Shown one piece after another: positions 44,829 to 55,034 of a DNA stretch of 64,000 nucleotides. The position numbers and the translations under genes are program-made. The stretch is from positions 39,764,804-39,828,803 of the forward strand of contig CM018683.1 of NCBI GenBank assembly GCA_009363875.1, written 5' to 3'. The notes beneath the pieces are model-generated. The model was not told the DNA's origin. It worked only from the letters and a program-made list of their open reading frames with translations, and made no database searches. Source of the stretch: Mikania micrantha. Taxonomy: Eukaryota; Streptophyta; Magnoliopsida; Asterales; Asteraceae. Each line of letters begins with the position of its first letter. The first letter of the stretch is position 1.

Positions 44829-45700
44829 AAAGAAATTTTGTCCTCGAAAATTTGCTATAACTATGGTTAAGTATGTTTGGATAGTTGTAGGCATTTCCTG
44901 TGCATCTTATCAAATAGATTTAGTGTGGTTTATCATTTATAGATATTAACAGGTTCTAGTTCATACAATGGACTATCCGTTAACTAAACAAGTATACACT
45001 TTTACTTATTATGGCATACGATGTTAATACATATTCTAATAATTATAAACAGTAAAGCCTACAATAAATGTGAGTCTACATGTATTGCAGTGTAATTGTT
45101 CATAAGGCTATCATACATAAAATTTCACATAAATATAATTTAATTGCATTTAAGTGTTTCATAGGATACCAAGTTACATTTTATTTTTCCCACATGTTTC
45201 ATTACACATCCAATGCATCAATAGTTTCCAACGCCCGATCACTTTGATCTTGTTTCCAATCATAATGTTTCATCTTACATTGAATGTAACCATTAGGTGT
45301 CAAGGCTCATAATTCCTTGATTATGTATTTGGATACAATGTTTCCTACAACATAAACATAGCAAACAAGTATACATGTTATTCATTTAATGACTCATCCA
45401 GGTTATTAATATAATTATCACGCTTTTGCATGACATTTGGCACAATATTGTACGTAACGTAAATCAACTTGTATTCTTGGCTACTTTCTTTTATACTATA
45501 GATTTATGATTTTTTATCTGAGCCTACAAATTTATTCAATGATAAACATATCTTTGATTGCTAGAACCAATATAGGGAAAGTAACCATTTCAAGTAAGCG
45601 AAGTCTAATGCATAGATTATCAAGGAATAAAGTGTAAGCAATATATTTTAGTTAAGATAGAAACAAAATTACGATCCTATCGACAATGTAATTGTGAGTA
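44829..45700 (-). pseudogene. Decayed Gypsy internal remnant
   Basis: No open frame remains. On the minus strand 45450-45421 can be read QYCAKCHAKA, like the CxxC end of a Gypsy integrase zinc finger. It lies on the expected side of the PPT at 44828 but only about 0.6 kb from it, where G2 has about 1.2 kb. If real, the rest of pol was deleted. The assignment is weak. Confidence 0.3.
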
Positions 45701-47959
45701 TGTAACAACCGGCTCTCCATAATATATAATAAATTTAAATATAATGAAGTGTTTCCATTTTTTATATGAAAAGTATTTTGATAATTACATGATAAATTAA
45801 TCATGTGGCTACTTTACAATAAAAGAGTGATCACATTATACGAGCAAGTGGTATATGGATTAAAAATATCACATTATGAGGGAAAGCAAAATTGGCAAAC
45901 GACGCTCCGAATGAAAGTTATGATAAAACGAGTTTCAAATAGTAATCATAAAATGGCCAAAGTAATCAGTACCTTCCTAGGGTAAGTGCTTGGCATGGTT
46001 AGAAAGGTATTTAAAAATCGCGAACGTAGGCGAAAACGGTGAGCAAAACGGAGTTCGTATGTAGCCAGAATCGTGAAAACAAGTTCAAGACACTACACGC
46101 GTTCACCGACACATGTCCTAGGTGGAATGCCACGTTTTTTGAGCCTTTCCACGTGTCTAGGGTGTCTTCCACATGTTTAGGGTGGCTGCCACGTGTCCCA
46201 TTGAGTTGACACATGTCCAACGAGGTGTCTTGGTCTGGCTATCTTGATTCGCGTGCCTATTTCGCACACAGTTTCGAGTTCCAACCCTATTATCACAATA
46301 TAAATATCCCCGTAAACCTCCTTTGAGGTCAATTGAGTGTGTGGAAGCACGTGACGAGTGATCGGGACTAGCCAGACGGTTAAACAAGCAGTTGTCCGGA
46401 TATAACGAGGTAAGCTTACGCTTAAGTTTTAAATGTTAAAGTTATCTTCATAAGTATATATGGGGTTTTATTAACCAAATAAACCACCTAATATGATGTG
46501 GTTATGCCCGTGTGATACGGGGAACACCCCGGATAAAAATAACGAATTAAAAAAACTCGTATTGAAGATATATTAACATAGTCGTTGTGCTGTCTGTTTG
46601 GAAACCCGAATTACGATTTATGGGATATGTAAATATTTTTATGATCTTACTAGGATATTCAAGTTGTTAGGATTCCTAGGGATAACGTAGGATAAGTGTG
46701 TGAGATTAAGTTTATCGTGCTGGACCAATAAGGTGAGTTCTATGATGCCTATTTTATGTTTTAAAGAGTTTTGGGCTGATATGCATATTGTTAATTGTTT
46801 GTATTTGACAATATTATATTTAAACTATGTTTGAGACCCTGTGTTTGTATAATTAAGTGTTTGTAAAACAATGTTGTTTCCCGTGGGGTTGAACATGTCA
46901 AATGATTTTTGGTCTAAATATGGTTTTTGGATGTCGTACTCGAGATTGTACGAGTCGAATGATTTGTAAAAATACATAAAATTGATGAGTTTTATAGGCA
47001 TGGGGAAAATGTTTTGACACGTATTCTAGTTGTGTGCCACTAGTTCAGACTAGTTGGATGATTTAAATGTTTTACGACTGTGATTTGGACAAAGGTCCTA
47101 AAACAGTTATTGAAAACGTTTTGGGCATTACAGTGCTGGTTTGAGAAAGGAAAATGTTTTATAAAACAGTGATTGTGCAGTTTGAGTTAAAAATGTTGTT
47201 TTTAACAAAGGTGTCTACCGTGGTCGACAGTGCCATTGCTATATATGTAAAAACAAGTGTCATGCCTATCTTTGTTGCATGTTTCTGCTGGGAAACAGCC
47301 CTGGACAATGGCTGGTATAGGGGGGTTAATTGATCAATTGACTGTATTTGGCTGGTGACGACCGGGCCTGCAGAGGGTGAACGTGACCCTAGACAATGGC
47401 TTGATATTACTATATATGCAATATACGGACTACCACACTGTGGATTTGGCAGCCAGTCTGATCACCGCGCCTAGATCCGTGAGGATGTGGGTGGTCACGA
47501 ACAGATGGTGGACAGCCTCCCCTTTTCCGACTGCTGCTGGTTTTTCTGTTTCTATTGAAGCTGTTACGAGAGGGTTAAGGAGCTAGGAGATGGTTGTGTT
47601 TCGCAGGAGGTAGAGGAAAGGGTGATATTTTGAGAATTCTAAGGGTGAGATGGGAAGAGAGGGCTGTTCTAAGCTAAGGGGGATAAGAAGATACTGATGC
47701 TTCTGTCGAGGTGAAGAAGGCAAAAAATGAGAAGTGTTTGAGGTGTGGGCTCTTTAGAACAACAAAATGAGGTATTTATAGGAATTTAGAACATTGGAAC
47801 CGGTTGGAGATTGGAGGGAAACTGAATCAATTGAGTTTGAATGGGTGTTTAGGATCTTGTTTTGGTTGACATGATGGTTGTCCTCTTCCTTGTCATGGCT
47901 GTCGCAGGTTTTGCTGCCAAGAGGATGGGTTGATATGCAATACTAGGTTGTAGGAGTTG
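45701..47959 (+). repeat. Forward Gypsy LTR fragment (third Tekay-like type), 3' end unclear
   Basis: It starts TGTAACAACCGG and carries a CGAGGTAAGC donor-like site (46406-46415), a GGTGAGTTC site (46732-46740), and the word GGGTGAACGTGACCCT (47377-47393) shared with the T2 LTR. A triplicated CACGTGTC/CACATGT block lies at 46100-46215. Similarity to Gypsy LTRs fades after about 47520. The rest up to the G2 insertion is ordinary DNA in which I see no gene. Confidence 0.5.
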
Positions 47960-47964
47960 ACATT
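47960..47964. other. Left target-site copy of G2 (ACATT)
   Basis: ACATT here and at 59008-59012, flanking TGTCA...TGACA. Confidence 0.85.
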
Positions 47965-49777
47965 TGTCATACCCCGAGCCGGCAGGGTTGGATCGGATTT
48001 CCCCGTCGGGCGGAAAGTTCCCGGGGCGCGATATCGTGAGTGATAATCGTGATGATCAGATTGTTTACATTGCACATGATATAAATGAGAAAATGCTAAA
48101 TAGAATAGAATTACAAAGTTAAATTACATCATTATCGTTTATAATTTAACAATGTAAATCTACCATAAACATCATAAAGTTTCTATCTTGTAACTATACA
48201 AGATATACAAAATAATTGTATAATGATGTTCCAAAAGTTTGCAGGTCCAAAAATACTAAGTCTTCTATCTGAAGTCCTAGTCCAAGAGTAATAACTTCTT
48301 AGTTGACCTGTTCATCACCTGAGAAGTCATGCAAAAAGATCAAGTCAACACATGGTTGGTGAGTTCATGTAGTTTTAGAAAATGAGTTTGAATAACCTGA
48401 ATGACAACCTTAACCTCACCATTAACCACCTATACCATCCAATTCAGTATGCTTATATATAGGGCATATGTAGGGGAACAAGCCCCAGCCAACATCCCAC
48501 CACATACCAAATCACATGATATATTGTTCCTGGTGATAATTAAGCGTTTCATCCCACAACTTTGATTCCATAGCATCTGATTCACAGAATTTGATTACTC
48601 TGAAAATGTTTACCTTGATCCCCCGAAATGACAACCTTAACCTCATCAACAACCATCTATGCTATCCAAACAAGTATGCTTATATATAGGGCATATGTAG
48701 GGGAACAAGCCCCAGCCAACATCCCACCACATACCCAATCACATAACATATTGTTATTGACGGTAATTAAGCGTTTCACTCCATTCACCTTCAATTTAGA
48801 TTTGATTTCCACAAATAGATTTACCATTATCTTATGAGTTTACCATGAAGTCATGATTTCCCAAATCATTTGTAGAAACATGATATTAAATGTTTAATTA
48901 AATAAATAAATAAGCATTTAAAAACAACTAGGACATGATGATTGGGCCTTATTTGACGCAATCAATTAGACCTAGTTGTTGGTGGTTGTCCAAGTTGTAC
49001 CCTCTCATACGTGGCCCATATCAGGCATGACTCATAAGGAGTCTACCTGTATGCGTCGGGACTTTCGTGATTATGCCCATATCAGCTTGACCTACTGGTC
49101 TACTGTATGTGTCGGGACTTTAGGATACCCTATGATTTATGATCTTCTTGATTCCCTTGATTTCATCTGATTAGTTTGAATTATTGCCCATGTAGCTTGA
49201 CTATTAGAGTCTACTACTGTGAAGGGACTTTCCGTGTGTTACACGTGGTCTCGATTTACATACAACTGACAACTCACCTTACTTTAGATATTAATGATTT
49301 CATTAGGTCATAATGACTTCATTACTTCAATGATTCACACACGGCTATGATTCCCATGATTCACTTGATTTCTGATCTGTAGAATTCCATGATTTCAAAA
49401 TGATTATAGATTCATGAGTAGGATCCTGAGTTTATTGATCACACACATGATTAGATTTCATGGCATTTGATCTTTAGCTTTGGTTCTTTTGATTTCACTT
49501 TGAATTTAAATTCTGAAATTTGAACTCGATGGACTAAGGGTTTCTTTAGAGTTGTAGAATTTAAGTATTACTCCTAAGAGTAATTTAATTAACGTGTTAG
49601 TTAATTTGGCATTGAGATTTCCTAAACATAAGTCTAGGATTATGAACAAACATTCATATATACAACATATAATAATCAAAGCATTTAAAGTAAACAATTT
49701 AATTAAAACAGTTTACGCATGCTTCTCAGCCCCGCGTTTAAAAACAAAAATGTTTAGAAAAGGGGCAATGAACTCAC
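47965..49777 (-). repeat. G2 inverted U5 arm (1.8 kb)
   Basis: Reverse complement of 57196-59007, roughly 98-99% by eye. It starts exactly at the LTR terminus (TGTCATACCCCGAGCC) next to the TSD. It meets the direct U5 at an 8-base microhomology GAACTCAC (49770-49777). Confidence 0.88.
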
Positions 49778-50170
49778 CAACCATGTGTTGACTTGTTCTT
49801 TTTGCATGACTTCTCAGGTGATGAACAGGTCAACTAAGAAGTTATTACTCTTGGACTAGGACTTCAGATAGAAGACTTATTATTTTTGGACCGCATACTT
49901 TTTGAACATCATTATACAATTATTTTGTATATCTTGTATAGTTACAAGATAGAAACTTTATGATGTTTATGGTAGATTTACATTGTTAAATTATAAACGA
50001 TACTGATGTAATTTAACTATGTAATTCTATTCTATTTAGCATTTTCTCATTTATATCATGTGCAATGTAAACAATCTGATCATCACGATTATCACTCACG
50101 ATATCGCGCCCCGGGAACTTTCCGCCCGACGGGGAAATCCGATCCAACCCCGCCGGCTCGGGGTGTGACA
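49770..50170 (+). repeat. G2 direct U5 end, all that remains of the 5' LTR
   Basis: Matches 58606-59007 with about seven differences, ending GGCTCGGGGTGTGACA before the PBS. U3, the promoter region and most of the LTR are absent on this side. Confidence 0.9.
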
Positions 50171-50173
50171 GAT

Positions 50174-50186
50174 TGGTATCAGAGCC
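50174..50186 (+). other. G2 primer-binding site
   Basis: TGGTATCAGAGCC, a match to initiator Met-tRNA, three bases after the LTR end. Confidence 0.9.
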
Positions 50187-50347
50187 ATGGTTATAGAGAA
50201 ATATAGGTCACGTATTTAAACGGTTTGGCCTAGACTATAACCTAGGGACCCTGCATGTAGAGAAAACAAGACTTAAGACTTTACTTGCATACTGTCTTCT
50301 GTATTCGATCATTGCACTAACCAATAACTTTATTGGTTATGATCAGA

Positions 50348-51640
50348 ATGCCGCCGAGAAGACAAACTCCCTCATTACCACCACATGGTTTGGCGCCACA
50401 CTCTTCGGCACCATCACCATCTGATTCACCACCGCCACCTCCTCCTCCTCCTCCACTGCTAACCCAATCATATGGCCCGAGCACAACACCAATGCTGGAT
50501 CCTGCCACTATCTCATTGGTGACTTTTCTGAGCAGTCAGATTACCAGTCAGATGAAAGAAGCGCTACCGGAAATGTTCAGCCGTTTCCATAACGAGATCA
50601 ACAATACGCCAAACTCATTAGGAGAAGCCAGTGGGAACACTGGTGGTGCTTCAAACCACTCCTAAAAGTCGTTTATAGGATGTAAGCCACCCAGTTTTAG
50701 TGGGTCTGAAGGAGCCGTTGGATTAATTCAATGGAAAGAAAAGATTGAAGCTACTCTGGACCTCTGCAGTTGTCCAGAGCATCACAAGGTTCGCTACTCC
50801 GCTGGAACATTCAACAAGTGAGCCTTAACTTGGTGGAATGGCCAAGTTAAAGCAAGAGGAAGAGATGAAGCTATGGCTATGCCATGGGAAGACTTCAAGA
50901 CTTTACTGAGGACTGAGTTTTGCCCCAAGAACGAGCTACAAAGATTAGAAGTGGAATTGTCTAACCATGTGATGAAAGGGGCAGACCACATGGGATATAT
51001 GACTCGTTACCACGAGTTGGTTGCTTTGGTGTCGGATATGGTACCGACTCTGGAGAAGCGGATTGACAGGTATGTATATGGGTTACCAGTCTGCATACAA
51101 GGATTAGTGGTTGCTGCAAATCCTGTCACATTGGAGTCTGCGGTGAGTTTGTCTGGGAAGCTCACGGATATGATGGTAGCCTCAGGAGTTTTAAAGAAAG
51201 AGACTGACTCCGGCAAGAACAAAGCCGAGTCATCGAAGAAACCCCACCAACACCAGAAGAAAAAGCAGAAGACTCTAAAAAATTACACCATGGCTACTCC
51301 ACTCAATCAAGTAGCTGTGGCACCTCAAAATGTGGACAAGAAACAGTACACTGGCCCACACCCTCTGTGTAACAAGTGCCAGTATCGTCATGCTGCAAAT
51401 AATCCCTGCCGTCACTGCACGGGATATGGAAGAAAGGGACATTGGGTCCAGAATTGCAGGATGACTCAAAATCAAGCAGCCAACAATGCTGCTTTAGCTC
51501 TCCCTCCACCCAACAACCAGAACAACGGTGGTTGCTATCACTGTGGCGAACAGGGCCACTTTGCGAAGAACTGCCCGAAGAAGGCACAACCGGCAGCTCA
51601 ATCACCCCGTGGAAGAGCTTTTGTCATAGGAGCTCCAGCT
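50348..51640 (+). pseudogene. gag: G2 Gag, two in-frame stops
   Basis: The frame starts at the ATG at 50348 (MPPRRQ, a usual start for this group) and shares its frame with pol. It begins with a proline-rich tail, then a stop TAA at 50663-50665, the Gypsy capsid domain (VGLIQWKEKIEATL ... LTWWNGQVKARG ... YMTRYHELVAL) with a TGA at 50819-50821, a Lys-rich linker, a cysteine-rich segment (NKCQYRH ... CRHCTGYGRKGHWVQNC) and a standard CCHC knuckle CYHCGEQGHFAKNC (near 51532). Gag would form the particle; with two stops it cannot be made in full. There are no frameshifts, only nonsense changes. Confidence 0.88.
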
Positions 51641-54600
51641 GCATGCCAAGACCCGAATGTGGTCACTGGTACATTTCTCTTACATGACTTTTATGCATCT
51701 GTTCTATTTGACACTGGTGCGGACCAGAGTTTTATCTCTGCCGATTTTGCATGCCAACTAGATTCTATAGAGGAACAGCTAGACTCCCCTTACATCATAG
51801 AAGTAGCTAACGGAAAACAGATCACAGTTAGTACAGTATACAGAAATTGCCCGTTGACACTTAATGGTCATACATTTGTCATCAATTTGATACCGATGGA
51901 ATTGGGTAGCTTTGATATCATTGTTGGAATGGATTGGCTTTCTTCTAATGGAGTGGAAGTCATCTGTTCTGAAAAGTTGCTTCGAGTTCCATTGCCAGAT
52001 GATTGTGTATTGGAAGTCAGAGGGGATCAAGCAAAACGAAGTGTCAAAATCATTTCTTGCATAAAGGCGCGTAAGTGCTTACAGAAGCAGTGCATAGCTT
52101 TCCTGGCTCACGTGGTGGAAAAAGAGAAAGACAAGAAAAAAATACAAGACGTACCGGTAGTGAAAGAGTATCCAGAAGTATTCCCTGAAGATCTACCAGG
52201 TTTGCCACCTGCGCGACCGGTAGAGTTCCGAATTGACTTAGTTCCTGGAGCAACTCCTATTGCTAAATCTCATTACAGGTTAGCACCTTCGGAGACGCAG
52301 GAATTGTCAAACCAGTTACAGGAGTTACTGGATAAAGGATTCATCAGACCGAGCTACTCACCTTGGGGAGCTCCGGTCTTGTTTGTGAAGAAGAAAGACG
52401 GATCGTTTAGAATGTGCGTCGATTATCGAGAACTGAACAAGTTGACTATCAAGAATCGGTATCCATTGCCGAGGATTGATGACTTGTTTGATCAGTTGCA
52501 AGGAGCTCAATATTTCTCAAAGATCGATCTATGATCCGGGTATCATCAACTTAGAGTTCAAGACGAAGACATACCGAAGACGGCATTCCGAACCAGATAT
52601 GGGCATTACGAATTCATGGTGATGCCTTTCGGATTGACGAATGCACCGGCGGTTTTCATGGATCTCATGAACCGAGTGTGCAAGCCGTATTTGGATCAGT
52701 TTGTCATTGTCTTTATCGATGACATCCTGATTTATTCAAAGAGTAAAGCTGAACACGAGGAACATCTCAGGAAAATCTTGGAGCTAATGAAAGAGCAGAA
52801 ACTTTATGCCAAATTCTCTAAGTGTGAATTCTGGCTAAGAGAAGTTCAATTTCTGGGTCATGTAGTCAACAGCGAGGGAATACACGTAGATCCCGCCAAG
52901 ATTGAAGCGATAAAGAACTGGGACACTCCGAGGACACCGACGGAGATACGGTCTTTTCTGGGATTGGCAGGTTATTATAGATGGTTTATCTCAAACTTTT
53001 CTAAGATAGCTTTGCCTCTCACTAAATTAACTCAGAAGAGTGAACTGTTTGTCTGGGAGCAGAAACAAGAAGATGCTTTTCAGACTTTGAAACAGAAGTT
53101 GTGTGATGCTCCAATTCTATCTCTCCCGGAAGGATGTGATGACTTTGTTGTTTATTGTGATGCTTCCCATCAGGGACTTGGTTGCGTACTAATGCAATGG
53201 GACAAAGTTATCACTTATGCATCAAGACAGTTAAAAGTTCATGAGAAGAACTACACTACTCATGATCTTGAACTGGGAGCTGTAATCTTTGCACTGAAGA
53301 TTTGGAGACATTACTTATATGGCACCAAGTGTACCATATTCACTGATCACAAGAGTCTGCAACACATCTTCGATCATAAGGAACTCAACATGCGACAATG
53401 CCGTTGGGTTGAACTTCTGAATGATTACGATTGTGTGATCAAGTATCATCCGGGAAAGCCGAACGTTGTAGCTGATGCCTTGAGCCGGAAGGAACGGGTC
53501 AAACTCTTGCGCGTTAGAGCAATGGGAATGACTGTGCAGACCAGTTTACAAGACAAGATAATTCAAGCACAACAAGAATCAGTTGACAGAGGAAATTTGA
53601 AGAAAGAGCTTGACTGCGGAGCGGAGAAACAATTTGAGACTAAGTCCGATGGGATGATCTACTACCAGAATCGTATATGGATTCCGGCGGTAGACGAATT
53701 GAGAAAACTTATCTTCTATGAAGCGTACAAGACTAAATACTCTGTTCATCCAGGCGCTGATAAAATGTACCAAGACTTGCGTGGATTTTATTGGCGGCCT
53801 GGAATGAAGAAAGACATAGCCGAGTATGTTGGTAAATGTCTTACGTGTGCGAAGGTAAAGGCGGAACACCAGAAGCCGTCTGGCTTACTGGAACAGCCTG
53901 AGATTCCGCTCTGGAAGTGGGAACAAACAGCTATGGATTTCGTTACCAAGCTACCCCGCACTTCCAGTGGTTATGATACGATCTGGGTTATCATTGATCG
54001 TTTGACAAATTCTGCTCACTTCTTGCCAATGCGTGAGAACTTCACGATGGATAAACTGGCGAGACTGTATATCAACGAGATAGTGGTACGCCATGGTGTG
54101 ACATTGTCTATTATTTCTGACAGAGATAGCAGATTCACATCAAGGTTCTGGCAATCGTTGCAGAAATCTCTAGGGACGCAGTTAAATCTTAGTACAGCTT
54201 ACCATCCACAAACGGAAGGTCAAAGCGAACGTACAATTCATACCCAGGAGGACATGTTAAGAACCTGAGTGTTGGATTTCGGTGGGAATTGGGATTCCCA
54301 TTTGCCACTGATCGAATTCTCCTACAATAACAGTTATCATAGCAGTATCGGATGTGCACCATTCGAGGCTCTTTATAGCCGGAAATGTCGATCACTGATC
54401 TGTTGGACTGAAGTGGGAGATAACCGTATAACTGGGCCAGAACTTATTCAGGAAACCATTGACAAGATTGCCCAAATTCAACGAAAACTACAGTCTACTA
54501 GAAGCAGACAGAAAAGTTACGCCGATAAACGACGAAAGCCGTTGGAATTCCAAGTGGGAGACATTGTTATGTTAAAAGTTTCTCCATGGAAAGGCGTAGT

Positions 54601-55000
54601 TCGATTTGGAAAGAAAGGAAAGTTGGCACCGCGATACGTGGGACCGTTCGAAATCATCGAACGTATTGGTCCTGTGGCATATAGATTGAGACTACCTGAT
54701 GAACTCACTGGTGTGCATGACGTGTTTCACGTCTCGAACTTAAAGAAATGCCTTGCTGACGAATCACTTATCATCCCGATTGAAGAAATTCAAGTGGATC
54801 AACAGCTACATTTTATTGAAGAACCTTTAGAGATTATGAATCGCAAGGTCAAGCAACTGAGGCGAAGCCGTATTCCGATCGTGAAGGTTCGTTGGAACAC
54901 AAGGCACGGACCCGAGTTTACTTGGGAACGTGAAGATCACATGAAGTTAAAGTATCCCCAACTGTTTGAAGAGGAAGCTGTGCCCCATAACAACTCTTAA
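51641..55000 (+). pseudogene. pol: G2 Pol: protease, RT, RNase H, integrase, chromodomain-like end; two in-frame stops
   Basis: Continues the gag frame. Protease FDTGADQSFIS (Asp at 51710) and IIVGMDWLSS. RT: PVLFVKKKDGSFRMCVDYRE, a TGA at 52532-52534 where an Arg codon is expected (fits a CpG transition), FIDDILIYSK with the Asp pair at 52718-52723. RNase H: VVYCDASHQG and DHKSLQHIF. Integrase: HPGADKMYQDL ... CLTCAKVK zinc finger, catalytic Asp at 53936, SDRDSRFTS, Glu in QSERTIHTQ, a TGA at 54266-54268. C-terminus: FQVGDIVMLKVSPWKG, HDVFHVSNLKKC, then a chromodomain-like IVKVRWNTRHGPEFTWERE. Gypsy chromodomains guide integration toward particular chromatin. The frame ends 24 bases before the PPT. 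Dead by its four stops, otherwise complete. Confidence 0.92.
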
Positions 55001-55024
55001 ATTTCGGGACGAAATTTCTTTAAC

Positions 55025-55034
55025 AAGGGGAGAC
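55025..55034 (+). other. G2 polypurine tract
   Basis: AAGGGGAGAC directly before the LTR start TGTAACATC. Confidence 0.85.

Noticed and set aside
47520..47959. A possible host gene fragment left of G2
   Set aside because: No frame longer than about 60 codons, no splice pattern or recognisable motif.
48628..48837. Small frames shared by 48628-49170 and 57802-58344
   Set aside because: They match only because the G2 U5 arm is an inverted copy; differences between copies do not favour coding.
47965..50170. A DNA transposon with 400-bp terminal inverted repeats
   Set aside because: The inner end is followed at once by a PBS and gag, the inverted sequence equals the G2 U5, and the TSD pairs with 59008, not with bases after 50170.
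50317..50508. Glycine-rich minus-strand open frame
   Set aside because: Antisense of the proline-rich start of G2 gag.
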